DNA of 64,000 bases from the NCBI GenBank assembly GCA_002410555.1, contig DHSR01000033.1, positions 151,566 through 215,565 on the forward strand, in the 5' to 3' direction. Positions 1-7,995 of this stretch are shown here, in pieces. Both the position numbers and the translations under genes were made by a program. Within the stretch, counting starts at the first letter, position 1, and the number at the start of each line of letters is the position of its first letter. This DNA comes from Bacteroidales bacterium UBA5281 (GTDB lineage Bacteria > Bacteroidota > Bacteroidia > Bacteroidales > Lentimicrobiaceae). The notes beneath the pieces were generated by a model. The model was not told the DNA's origin. It worked only from the letters and a program-made list of their open reading frames with translations, and did not search any database.

Positions 1-1028
1 CTAAAATAGGGCATGAGATTACCTGCATAGGTTTCACTAATGCCTTTGCCGGCTTTGCGGTATGCATCGGTGAGGTTAGCAGCAATCTGGTGGTATGCAT
101 AAGAAGAAGGTGTATCATTAAAATCGCCACAGACAATAACAGGGTAGGGGGATTCGGTAATTTTTTCTCCAACTGCCCTTGCCTGGGATGCTCTCCGTAT
201 AAAAGCACCCTGTAATTTTCGTAATATCTTTTTTGACCGCTCCGAAAAAAAATCAGAATCTTCCTGTCGTTTTCTTAATTCAGTAACAAAGAGATAATCT
301 TCCTCACTTAGCTGAATAGACTCAAGATGCAGATTGAACAGCCGTAAGGTGTCTCCATTTTTCACTATATCTGTATACACACAGGTATTGAATACATTAT
401 CCTTAAATCGGATGATACCTGCATTTACGATGGGCCAACGGCTGAAAGTTGCAATACCGTAAGGCCTGACTTTACCATTAAAGCTGGTATATATGATATA
501 TTCATGCTTTAACCCGCTATATTTACGGATAGAATCTGCAATAACCACATCATCATGTTTACCTGCATGAAATTCCTGGATACATAGCAAATCGGGCTGG
601 CTGGCGTTGATGTATTGAAAAATACTATCAGTCAGCTGTGATATCCGTCCATGTTTCCAGTTATAAAGATCGAAAAGCCTGACATTATAAGACAATAAAT
701 TTATGTTTGAATCGCTTTTTTCTATGCCGGCAGGTTGGCGGTTGAACTGCATAAAATTACCCAGTCGTCCCCATATCAGCAATGTAGAAAGCACGGGAAT
801 GAACATAAATTTGGGCCGGACAAACAGCCAGAGAGGCAACATCAGGATATTAAGCAGGGCGATCCAGGGAAAAACCAGGCCTGTAAAAGCCAGGGGCCAG
901 AAGCGATCAGGAGGGATGTATGCGGCCAGGTAACCCAGGAGTAAGACAAAGAGGATCAATCCTTGCAGCAACAGCAAGAGTCGTGAAAGAAAACTGAATC
1001 CTGGTCGTTTAAGTGACTTTGCTGACAT
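1..1028 (-). CDS. Endonuclease/exonuclease/phosphatase (EEP) family membrane protein, 3'-truncated by window edge
   Basis: The reading frame opens at an ATG at 1028 and runs off the left edge, so the C-terminus is missing (about 342 codons visible). Residues about 10-80 are hydrophobic with two or three membrane segments. From about residue 100 an EEP (DNase I-like) fold is recognisable: an LLCIQEFH tract (metal-binding Gln-Glu) and later VCGDFNDTP (catalytic Asp-Asn region). The family hydrolyses phosphodiesters, and the substrate here is unknown. It starts 17 nt after the stop of the upstream rhomboid gene, so it is probably the last gene of that operon. The missing end prevents checking the final catalytic His. 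Confidence 0.85.
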   Translation of the reverse strand, partial: MSAKSLKRPGFSFLSRLLLLLQGLILFVLLLGYLAAYIPPDRFWPLAFTGLVFPWIALLNILMLPLWLFVRPKFMFIPVLSTLLIWGRLGNFMQFNRQPAGIEKSDSNINLLSYNVRLFDLYNWKHGRISQLTDSIFQYINASQPDLLCIQEFHAGKHDDVVIADSIRKYSGLKHEYIIYTSFNGKVRPYGIATFSRWPIVNAGIIRFKDNVFNTCVYTDIVKNGDTLRLFNLHLESIQLSEEDYLFVTELRKRQEDSDFFSERSKKILRKLQGAFIRRASQARAVGEKITESPYPVIVCGDFNDTPSSYAYHQIAANLTDAYRKAGKGISETYAGNLMPYF

Positions 1029-1045
1029 AACTATGCCATCGCCCA

Positions 1046-1981
1046 TTATGGTTTTTTACTGTTTGAAAATAACAATTCCTTTTCTTCTGAGGTTAAACTA
1101 TCATATCCCGAGCGCGAAATTTTATCGAGTATGTGATCGATTTTCTTTTGTTTTTCGACCTTTGCAATGTTATATTCTTCATCTGTAAACGGACGACCGG
1201 ATTGACGGTAAACCTTAAATTTTCTGCGCTTCTGTCCTGATTGCCAACGGGTACGGGTGCGGGAAAAATTCACCCAGCCAAACATCCGGGTAATATCATA
1301 GCCAGGCAGCATCTTTACCCAGGCAAATCCCCAAAGAGCGCCGCCAAGATGAGCCAGGTGTCCGCCGGCGTTTCCAGAGTTTAACATAAACAAATCCATA
1401 ACTATAGAAAAAATGGCAATATATTTAATTTTCACCGGACCTAATAAGAACAAATGTATGGTGTAATTGGGCACATAAAAAGAGATAGCTACCACTATGG
1501 CAAGCACTGATGCAGAGGCACCAAGGGCCATGGCTGACTCTCGTACCTCAACAAAAGCGGGAAAAATATTGAAGGCAATCATATAAAATAAACCTCCTGC
1601 AATGCCTCCAAACAGGTAGGTGCCCAACAATTGTCTTTGTGATAAATACTGTACGAAAATTACTCCGAACCACCACAGCCACAACATATTAAATAATATA
1701 TGCAGGAAACTAAAATGTAAAAACATATAGGTGATTAGCGTCCAGGGACGGGCCAGAAAAGCGGTAAATGATGAAGGTAAAGCAAAAGCGTGCATCATCC
1801 ACCCACCCATACTGTTTGAAGTACCCATCATTTGTCCCGGAGCATCAAACAGTGAGGCAATACTTCGAATAAGTGCCAATACCAGCCAAACCCCAATATT
1901 TATCAGAATAAGCCGGGGCAGCGCATCTTTGCGGCTGAAGAATATTTTTATCCTCTCAAGCGGTGATACAGTTTGAAACAT
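1046..1981 (-). CDS. Rhomboid family intramembrane serine protease with cytosolic C-terminal extension
   Basis: A polytopic membrane protein of 311 aa when started at the ATG at 1981. A longer frame to 2047 exists but would overlap the preceding rhomboid gene heavily. The catalytic dyad is visible as the GASA motif (Ser at about 156) and a late AHLGG helix (His at about 211). The last 70 residues are a charged soluble extension (RTRW...SRSGYDSLT) of the kind that follows rhomboid domains in many Bacteroidetes. It cleaves membrane-embedded substrates, which are unknown here. It starts 4 nt after the stop of the upstream rhomboid gene, so the two are probably translationally coupled paralogues. 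Confidence 0.93.
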   Translation of the reverse strand: MFQTVSPLERIKIFFSRKDALPRLILINIGVWLVLALIRSIASLFDAPGQMMGTSNSMGGWMMHAFALPSSFTAFLARPWTLITYMFLHFSFLHILFNMLWLWWFGVIFVQYLSQRQLLGTYLFGGIAGGLFYMIAFNIFPAFVEVRESAMALGASASVLAIVVAISFYVPNYTIHLFLLGPVKIKYIAIFSIVMDLFMLNSGNAGGHLAHLGGALWGFAWVKMLPGYDITRMFGWVNFSRTRTRWQSGQKRRKFKVYRQSGRPFTDEEYNIAKVEKQKKIDHILDKISRSGYDSLTSEEKELLFSNSKKP

Positions 1982-1985
1982 ACAA

Positions 1986-2822
1986 TTAATCCCAGTTAGT
2001 ATAACGGTTAAGTTTGCGGTTCCAGTATTTGATGAGGAAAAAACCAAAAATCATTCCTCCCAGATGGGCAAAATGGGCAACATTGTCTCCGGCAGAATTT
2101 TGGATACCGAAAAATAACTCCATAGCTCCATAACCAATGACAAACCATTTTGCCTTTATCGGGAAGAAAAAATAAAGATAGATCATGGAGTTGGGGAACA
2201 TCATTCCAAATGCCAGCAAAATACCAAATACAGCTCCTGAAGCACCCACAGTAGGTACATTCATCTGTATATTGATTAAGTTATCCATATATTTACTGGC
2301 CTGGCTTATGTATTCAATATCAGCAGGAGAATTGTTCCATCGTTGAATAAAAGCCTGAACCTGTCCATAATAGGCAGGAAAATGATTGTTGATGAATGCC
2401 TCAAACGCTGAGGGTGAAGGAGCAGCCATTACCGTAGCTATGCTGTTTTCTATAGAATTGATGCCAATCCACATGACGCCCATATGCACCAGTGCTGCCC
2501 CGATTCCCGTTACAAAATAATATATCAGAAAACGCTTGGGTCCCCATACATTCTCCAGGGTATAACCAAACATCCACAATGCAAACATATTGAAGAATAC
2601 ATGAGTAAAATTCCCATGCAGAAACATATAAGTAACCAATTGAGCAGGGTTAAATTTGGAACTGCCAAAATAATGCATTCCCAGATAGTCGGCCAGATCA
2701 ATTTGGTATACTTTGTATATGGCGAGCTGAGCCAGAAAGACCAACCCGTTGATAATCAGTAGATTTTTCACCACCGGTGGTAGCATGCTGAATCCCCGGG
2801 GCGACATTTGTTGCATATTCAT
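1986..2822 (-). CDS. Rhomboid family intramembrane serine protease
   Basis: A 278-aa polytopic membrane protein with a rhomboid core. The catalytic GASGAVFG loop places the nucleophilic Ser near residue 195, and the AHLGGMIFG helix supplies His near 253. About 60 residues (roughly 125-185) are inserted between the early helices and the catalytic loop, longer than a minimal rhomboid. A second in-frame ATG two codons in is equally possible as start. It lies 15 nt downstream of mutL and 4 nt upstream of a second rhomboid gene. The physiological substrate cannot be inferred. Confidence 0.93.
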   Translation of the reverse strand: MNMQQMSPRGFSMLPPVVKNLLIINGLVFLAQLAIYKVYQIDLADYLGMHYFGSSKFNPAQLVTYMFLHGNFTHVFFNMFALWMFGYTLENVWGPKRFLIYYFVTGIGAALVHMGVMWIGINSIENSIATVMAAPSPSAFEAFINNHFPAYYGQVQAFIQRWNNSPADIEYISQASKYMDNLINIQMNVPTVGASGAVFGILLAFGMMFPNSMIYLYFFFPIKAKWFVIGYGAMELFFGIQNSAGDNVAHFAHLGGMIFGFFLIKYWNRKLNRYTNWD

Positions 2823-2837
2823 AGAGTCACAATATCT

Positions 2838-4664
2838 TTAACCAAATCTCTTTTCAATTTCATCGGTTGGTATGATTAATAGTATTCTTTTTCCAGATGG
2901 ACTTAACTGGTTTACCTGACAGGCAAACAGGTCGTCCACCAATGCTTGCATTTCTTCTGCAAGCAAGGTTTTGCCCGGTTTTATGGCCATGTTTCGGGCC
3001 ATACAGCGTGAAAGATTATTCTTTTTATCAAGTTTCAGGCCGAGTTGATTGGATTTATAATTTTCGAGCACCTTTTCGATGAGCTCTTGAATATTTTCAT
3101 TGCCAACATCAGCCGGAACTCCCTGAACTACAAATGAGTGCTGGCCAAAGGGACCAATGTCAAAACCAAAGGCTGTAAATTCATCCATCAATTCATTAAG
3201 TAGTTCAGCATCCGGGGCTGACAAATTAACAGTGTGGGGGAAAAGTTGTTGCTGTGAATGTCCTTTTCTGTTTTCAATACGCTCCAGAAAGCGTTCGTAT
3301 AAAATTCGTTCATGAGCGGCTTGCTGATCGATGAACAATAGTCCGGATTTTATTTTTGATATAACATATTTGTTGTGTAATTGCATGAATGAGCGTGAAA
3401 GTTGTACTTCTTCTGCATCACCATCAGGGGAAACTTCACCCTTAAGGGGAACTTCGGGGTTAGCCTTGTCTCCACCAGACTCATAAAGCCGTTCCCAGCC
3501 TTTGGAATGCCGGGAAGCTCCTCCAGCTCCCTGTGAGACTGCACCACCAAAAGAGCGGGATTCAAACGGATTGAATTCAGGGTCTATCTTTACCGTAGGT
3601 ATTACAATGGGTTTATTTTTCGGGAAAAAAGTATCAAACTCACCTCCGGTTTCAAAATCAAGAGTAGAGGATACACTGTATCTTCCTATGCTGAGTTTTA
3701 CAGCAGCCCTCAACATGGCATAAATTACCTGATGCTCCTGAAAGTTAACCTCCGTTTTGGTAGGGTGAATGTTGATATCAATAGACGCCGGGTCCACTTC
3801 AAGGTATATAAAATAGGTTGGAAAATGTCCTTCAGGAATAAGATCCTGAAATGCTTCCTCTACTGCATGATTAAAATAAGGATGCCGGATATACCGGCTG
3901 TTGGCAAAGAAATACTGATCCCCGCGGGTACGTTTACTGCTTTCAGGTTTGCCAACATAGCCACTTATTTTAAGTACATCAGTTTCCTGGGAAACAGGAA
4001 TTAGTTTTTCATAGTAACCTGAACCCAGAAGATTACCTATGCGTTGCTTTAGGTTAGCAGGCGGCAATTGAAAAACTGATTTCCCATTGTGATGCAGGCT
4101 AAAGCTAATCTCAGGATTTACAAGCGCTACGCGCTGAAATTCTTCCAGAATATGTCTGAATTCGGCCTGGTCAGATTTAAGAAAGTTACGTCTTGCCGGT
4201 ACGTTAAAAAAAAGATTTTTTACCATAATAGAAGTACCCGCTGAACAAGCGCATGGCTGTTGATCTTTAAAAACAGAGCCTTCGATAATCAGGTGGGTTC
4301 CCAGTTCATCTTCGTGTCGCCGGCTCCTTAGTTCGAGCTGGGCAATGGCCGCAATGGATGCAAGAGCCTCACCCCTAAAACCAAACGTATGTATTTTAAA
4401 CAGATCAGAGGCATCTTTGATCTTGGAGGTAGCATGACGCTCAAAAGCCATCCGTGCATCGGTAGGGGAGAGGCCACAGCCATTGTCAACAACCTGAATC
4501 AGGGTTTTACCTGAATTAGTGATCACCAGGTCAATCTGTGTGGCTCCTGAGTCTACCGCATTTTCAAGCAACTCTTTAACTGCCGAGGCAGGCCGTTGTA
4601 TCACTTCTCCCGCAGCTATCTGATTGGCTACAGCATCAGGCAATAAACGAATTATATCAGACAT
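2838..4664 (-). CDS. mutL: DNA mismatch repair protein MutL
   Basis: 608 aa, normal length for the family. The N-terminal GHKL ATPase is clear: VKELLENAVDSGAT (motif I, Glu and Asn), VDNGCGL (motif II) and TFGFRGEALASI (motif III). The C-terminal dimerisation/endonuclease domain starts near residue 415 and carries IDQQAAHERILYE, the DQHA(X)2E(X)4E metal motif with His replaced by Gln. The usual CPHGRP-like motif near the end is also altered (SPSGKR). MutL links MutS recognition to strand incision and excision. It is first of the mutL-rhomboid-rhomboid-EEP run on this strand. Whether the endonuclease is active cannot be told from sequence. Confidence 0.97.
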   Translation of the reverse strand: MSDIIRLLPDAVANQIAAGEVIQRPASAVKELLENAVDSGATQIDLVITNSGKTLIQVVDNGCGLSPTDARMAFERHATSKIKDASDLFKIHTFGFRGEALASIAAIAQLELRSRRHEDELGTHLIIEGSVFKDQQPCACSAGTSIMVKNLFFNVPARRNFLKSDQAEFRHILEEFQRVALVNPEISFSLHHNGKSVFQLPPANLKQRIGNLLGSGYYEKLIPVSQETDVLKISGYVGKPESSKRTRGDQYFFANSRYIRHPYFNHAVEEAFQDLIPEGHFPTYFIYLEVDPASIDINIHPTKTEVNFQEHQVIYAMLRAAVKLSIGRYSVSSTLDFETGGEFDTFFPKNKPIVIPTVKIDPEFNPFESRSFGGAVSQGAGGASRHSKGWERLYESGGDKANPEVPLKGEVSPDGDAEEVQLSRSFMQLHNKYVISKIKSGLLFIDQQAAHERILYERFLERIENRKGHSQQQLFPHTVNLSAPDAELLNELMDEFTAFGFDIGPFGQHSFVVQGVPADVGNENIQELIEKVLENYKSNQLGLKLDKKNNLSRCMARNMAIKPGKTLLAEEMQALVDDLFACQVNQLSPSGKRILLIIPTDEIEKRFG

Positions 4665-4684
4665 AAATAAAGTTAGGCAATCGT

Positions 4685-4945
4685 TTAGTAAAAGAAAATA
4701 AAATAGAGTAAGGCGAAAGCAATTAAAATATAAATTACAAACGTTTTACCCGACAAACTGCGGTTGCTGGCATCACGTACTCGCCAGTTGTCACGAATGC
4801 GCATGCGTAAACGCTCTGACCCAGCTTCTGCCGGATCGGTATACTGCCGCAAACGCTTCTCCATTTCTTCCTTCTTCTTGTCGTAAAACAATGGTTTGTA
4901 ATTATATGGCTTAGGTTTACGTGTTTTAAAAGCAACAATTTTCAT
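4685..4945 (-). CDS. Small single-TM protein, conserved-type hypothetical
   Basis: 86 aa from the ATG at 4945. An in-frame ATG at 4978 would add 11 residues, but the start at 4945 has a textbook AAAGGAG five bases upstream, rare in this window. The first 60 residues are basic and hydrophilic (KTRKPKPYNYKPLFYDKKKEE), and the last 20 are one hydrophobic segment (FVIYILIAFALLYFIFFY), so it is probably a tail-anchored inner-membrane protein. It precedes mutL by 20 nt. I do not recognise a characterised family and offer no function. Confidence 0.75.
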   Translation of the reverse strand: MKIVAFKTRKPKPYNYKPLFYDKKKEEMEKRLRQYTDPAEAGSERLRMRIRDNWRVRDASNRSLSGKTFVIYILIAFALLYFIFFY

Positions 4946-4950
4946 GTGAA

Positions 4951-4957
4951 CTCCTTT
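4951..4957 (-). promoter_or_regulatory. Strong Shine-Dalgarno of the 86-aa protein
   Basis: Read on the minus strand this is AAAGGAG, five bases before the ATG at 4945. Most genes in the window lack such a site, as is usual in Bacteroidetes, so it decides the start here and suggests efficient initiation. Confidence 0.7.
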
Positions 4958-5070
4958 CTTTTTTATCAGGCCATCCACGTGTTGGGCCTCAAGGGTTTTA
5001 ATTTACAAAAATACCGATAAATTTTAATAGTTTTGCACTAAAATCACAATACACAATCAATGGACTTAGA

Positions 5071-5445
5071 ATGGCTTTGAACGAAGAAAAGTTTAACAGG
5101 CTGCATGTGGTGGGCGACCGGCTACTTATTAAGCCCAGCAGCATAAAAAAAACAAAGGGCGGATTATTGTTGCCACCAGGTTACAACGAAAAGGAAGAAG
5201 TTCAATCAGGTTATGTAGTGAAGGCTGGTCCTGGCTATCCGGTGCCCCTTGCACATGAAACCGATGAGCCCTGGAAATTAAATCAGCAGGAAAATGTGAG
5301 GTATGTTCCGCTACAATGTCGTGAAGGCGACTATGTGCTATTTATGCAAAAGGCTGCCATAGAAATTTCTTTTAATGGTAACAAATATTTCATTGTTCCA
5401 CAACAATCGGTTTTACTGATTGAAAGAGATGAAGATCACTTCTGA
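5071..5445 (+). CDS. GroES-like (Cpn10 fold) co-chaperonin family protein
   Basis: 124 aa. VGDRLLIKP followed by KGGLLLPPG, SGYVVKAGPG and GDYVLFMQKAA...YFIVPQQSVLLI follows the order of the GroES beta-barrel (standard GroES is about 95 aa). It carries an insertion after the AGPG loop (HETDEPWKLNQQENVRYVPLQ) and a short acidic tail. No groEL follows; the next gene is convergent, so this is a solo paralogue rather than the main groES. A candidate -7 box TAGTTTTG lies at 5028-5035. Whether it partners GroEL is unknown. Confidence 0.85.
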   Translation: MALNEEKFNRLHVVGDRLLIKPSSIKKTKGGLLLPPGYNEKEEVQSGYVVKAGPGYPVPLAHETDEPWKLNQQENVRYVPLQCREGDYVLFMQKAAIEISFNGNKYFIVPQQSVLLIERDEDHF

Positions 5446-5451
5446 TTTCGA

Positions 5452-5482
5452 TAAAAAAAGCCTGCATTTCGCAGGCCTTTTA
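5452..5482. terminator. Bidirectional rho-independent terminator
   Basis: An A-tract, stem GCCTGC, five-base loop, GCAGGC and then a T-tract. It sits between two convergent genes and can serve the GroES-like gene on the plus strand and the DUF6580 gene on the minus strand. Confidence 0.85.
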
Positions 5483-5508
5483 GTATGATTGAATACTATT
5501 AAATATCT

Positions 5509-6036
5509 TTATGCTTTAACCAGGCGTGGAAAACGCTTCCGGGCTAAAATGAATGAGCCAAATAACACACCGCTGTAAAACAAATCGCCAGCCAGTGCGG
5601 TATTAAAGAACGGAATGCCTGCTATATAGGCTTGCATCAGACCCGAAAAGTCCCGGGTATAGGGAAGCATCCCACTCATCCAGGCCCCAAAATTGGTAAC
5701 CAGGAAAAACAGAATGGAAGAACTTACAGTGGCAATGGCGATATTGCCGGTTTTAAGTTTTTTGCTTAGCAAAGAGCCTATTAGAACTGTGAGAATCATA
5801 GCTCCGTAAACAAATATTATGGTGGAATGAAATCCCAAAACCAGATCGCTCAGAAACAAAGCGGCGAGTGGTAGCATAAATGCCAGCCATTTGCGATTGA
5901 TAGTGGCTCCGGCAAATAACGCCATTGCTGCAACGGGTGTGAAATTTGGCCAGTGGGGAACAATTCTGAAAGCCGCTGCAATTGCTATGGCGGTAATCAC
6001 AAAGATTGTTTTGCTTGAGAGTCCTCGTTTTTCCAT
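5509..6036 (-). CDS. DUF6580-type integral membrane protein, transport-related
   Basis: 175 aa with about five hydrophobic helices. The start (RIVPHWPNFTPVAAMALFAGA) and the motif FLSDLVLGFH match my memory of the DUF6580 family, which resembles the S components of ECF transporters. That suggests uptake of a small cofactor or metal, but no ECF A or T subunits are nearby, so the substrate is unknown. It is monocistronic between two terminators. No riboswitch-like structure was recognised in the 280 bases upstream. Confidence 0.7.
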   Translation of the reverse strand: MEKRGLSSKTIFVITAIAIAAAFRIVPHWPNFTPVAAMALFAGATINRKWLAFMLPLAALFLSDLVLGFHSTIIFVYGAMILTVLIGSLLSKKLKTGNIAIATVSSSILFFLVTNFGAWMSGMLPYTRDFSGLMQAYIAGIPFFNTALAGDLFYSGVLFGSFILARKRFPRLVKA

Positions 6037-6267
6037 AATAGATTGGTTTTATTTGTGGGCAAAATTATAAAAGGTTTTTGAATAAGCACCCACTTTTGTT
6101 TTATTTTTCCAGTTTGATGGTTTCTGGATGTATTAACACAAATTTGTGACCCTTGTTTAAACAATTCTCTTTTTTAAAGTTCAGAGATATGCTGTTCAAA
6201 GGATATTATTCTTTATCCCATTTTTTGACTATAAGCTATAAAGTAAGTCCACCTTTTTGGCTAAACA

Positions 6268-6300
6268 TAAAAACTCCTGGTAATAATCACCAGGAGTTCA
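6268..6300 (-). terminator. Terminator of the porin-like gene
   Basis: A perfect 10-bp stem (AACTCCTGGT / ACCAGGAGTT) with a seven-base loop at 6272-6298, followed by a T-run when read on the minus strand. It lies 20 bases past the stop of the barrel gene. Confidence 0.8.
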
Positions 6301-6319
6301 TTAAGTTAGTTAGAAAATT

Positions 6320-7012
6320 TTAGAATCGATATCCCAGGGAGATTCCAAAACCGGTATTTTTCATGGTAGCTTTTGTATCTACACCATAATCAGGCCTTAA
6401 TTCCAGTAAACCCCATTGCGCATTGAGTTGGGCAGATAAACCATTTTCAAGTTCGTATCCGAACAAAAAGTTGGCACCGGCATCGAAAGGTTTCACATAA
6501 TACTGGTCAATAGGGTCACCAGATTTTACTTCGTTCTGAAACTTCACATCCCAATCATCATGATATTCCAGAGATCCCAGGCTTCCATCAATTTTAAATT
6601 TTCCACCCACACCGTAGGCCAGGTATGGTCCAAACCCCAGAATGAGATGTCCGGTACCAAGTAAAGGTTTGTAGATGAAATTAATGGGCAATTCAATATA
6701 AGAAAGGTGCAATTTTGCAGAACCTTCAATAATATTGCCATCATACTTTGCCAATTCGGATCCTTTAGTGGTAAAGAGTAAACCAGGTTGAACCACGAAA
6801 TCCGGAGCCACGGGGATTTCAACGTTTATTCCGGCATTGAAACCAGGCAAGAGCGTGTTCTCAAGCTTATCGCCATCGGCGTCTTTACCATTGATGTTCT
6901 GCATGTCAAATCCTGCCCTTATTCCGAAACTCAGTTCCTGAGCATATAGGGCCGTGCCCAATCCGAACACCATTATTACAATGATTGATAAGATTTTAAG
7001 TTGCTTTTTCAT
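6320..7012 (-). CDS. Porin-family outer membrane beta-barrel protein
   Basis: 230 aa. A Sec signal peptide (MKKQLKILSIIVIMVFG...ALYAQ) is followed by FGIRAGFDMQN, alternating polar/hydrophobic strands and a C-terminal FGISLGYRF ending in aromatic Phe, as in OmpX/PorT-like eight-stranded barrels of Bacteroidetes. Location in the outer membrane is inferred from these features; ligand or role is unknown. It is separated by 28 nt from the upstream OmpA-like lipoprotein gene and followed by a hairpin terminator, so the two may share a transcript. Confidence 0.85.
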   Translation of the reverse strand: MKKQLKILSIIVIMVFGLGTALYAQELSFGIRAGFDMQNINGKDADGDKLENTLLPGFNAGINVEIPVAPDFVVQPGLLFTTKGSELAKYDGNIIEGSAKLHLSYIELPINFIYKPLLGTGHLILGFGPYLAYGVGGKFKIDGSLGSLEYHDDWDVKFQNEVKSGDPIDQYYVKPFDAGANFLFGYELENGLSAQLNAQWGLLELRPDYGVDTKATMKNTGFGISLGYRF

Positions 7013-7040
7013 GATTTTTAATTTAAGTTAAAGTAAGGTA

Positions 7041-7712
7041 TTATTGCTTGTTTTTTGCTTCTTGTTGAGCCTGTTCTATCATTTTTTCATTGGCTACAAC
7101 CAAAAAGTCAACACGACGATTTTTTGCGCGGCCTTCTTCCGTATCATTGGTATATCGGGGAGCAGTTTCTCCGTATCCTACCATTGTGAGTCGTGATGCG
7201 GGGATATTGTGAACTTTCAAATAATTAACCACCGCACTTGCCCGGCGTTCAGACAAAGCCTGATTATATCGTTGAGAACCTTTACTGTCTGTATGTCCCT
7301 GAACTTCAATATCAGTATCCGGATACTTATTTAGTATGCTAACCAACTGATCCAGATTACTCTGAGCGGTAGCAGTCAATACATCCTGATCGAAACCAAA
7401 TAGTATTTCACCATTCAATTCCAAAAGAATACCTTCTTCTACACGCGTTACATTGGCATCCGGAATATTTTTTTCCATTTCTTCAGCCTGCTTATCCATT
7501 TGCTTGCCGATAATGGCACCTGTAACACCACCAACTGTTCCACCAATAATAGCGCCCAGGGCAGTATTTCCTGAAGCTCTTCCGATTACGGCTCCAGTAG
7601 CGGCACCTCCTGCGGTGCCAATGGCAGCCCCTTTCTGAGACCTGTTCATAGATGAACAACTTACGAGGGATGCTGCCATTAATCCAAGAAACATTATTTT
7701 TACTATTTTCAT
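7041..7712 (-). CDS. OmpA-family lipoprotein with glycine-zipper segment
   Basis: 223 aa. A lipobox (SLVSC, Cys at about 19) is followed by a Gly/Ala-rich zipper (GAAIGTAGGAATGAVIG...) at about 28-68 that may insert in a membrane. An OmpA C-terminal peptidoglycan-binding domain occupies about 95-210 (FGFDQDVLTATAQ, VQGHTDSKGS, NQALSERRA, NRRVDFLV). It probably tethers the outer membrane to the cell wall, like Pal/YiaD proteins. The glycine-zipper plus OmpA architecture is common. The short hydrophilic tail is rich in Gln and Lys. Confidence 0.93.
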   Translation of the reverse strand: MKIVKIMFLGLMAASLVSCSSMNRSQKGAAIGTAGGAATGAVIGRASGNTALGAIIGGTVGGVTGAIIGKQMDKQAEEMEKNIPDANVTRVEEGILLELNGEILFGFDQDVLTATAQSNLDQLVSILNKYPDTDIEVQGHTDSKGSQRYNQALSERRASAVVNYLKVHNIPASRLTMVGYGETAPRYTNDTEEGRAKNRRVDFLVVANEKMIEQAQQEAKNKQ

Positions 7713-7939
7713 GATTTGATATTTTTAAGGTTACCGCATCTGTTCTCAAAATCTGTACCAGATAACCGGAAGCAATAATTTCATGGCTATAAATAACAGA
7801 TATACAATTTGTTACAATGATACTACCAGCTTTAAATTATCATGAAGGGGTGTTGAACCCTGTTGTCACAGGTTTACCTCAAAGCGAGGAAAAAGTTCTA
7901 CTTACACCGGTAGTTGATTTTCCGGTACATTTTCAATAG

Positions 7940-7972
7940 TTGAGCATATTTCAAAAATAATCCCTAAGTTTG
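7940..7972 (+). promoter_or_regulatory. Bacteroidetes-type promoter for the amidohydrolase gene
   Basis: TAAGTTTG (-7) at 7965-7972 with a TTG at 7940-7942, spacing 22 bases. The ATG is 24 bases downstream of the -7 box. Confidence 0.55.
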
Positions 7973-7995
7973 CATGAATAAAAGTAATAGGTAAA

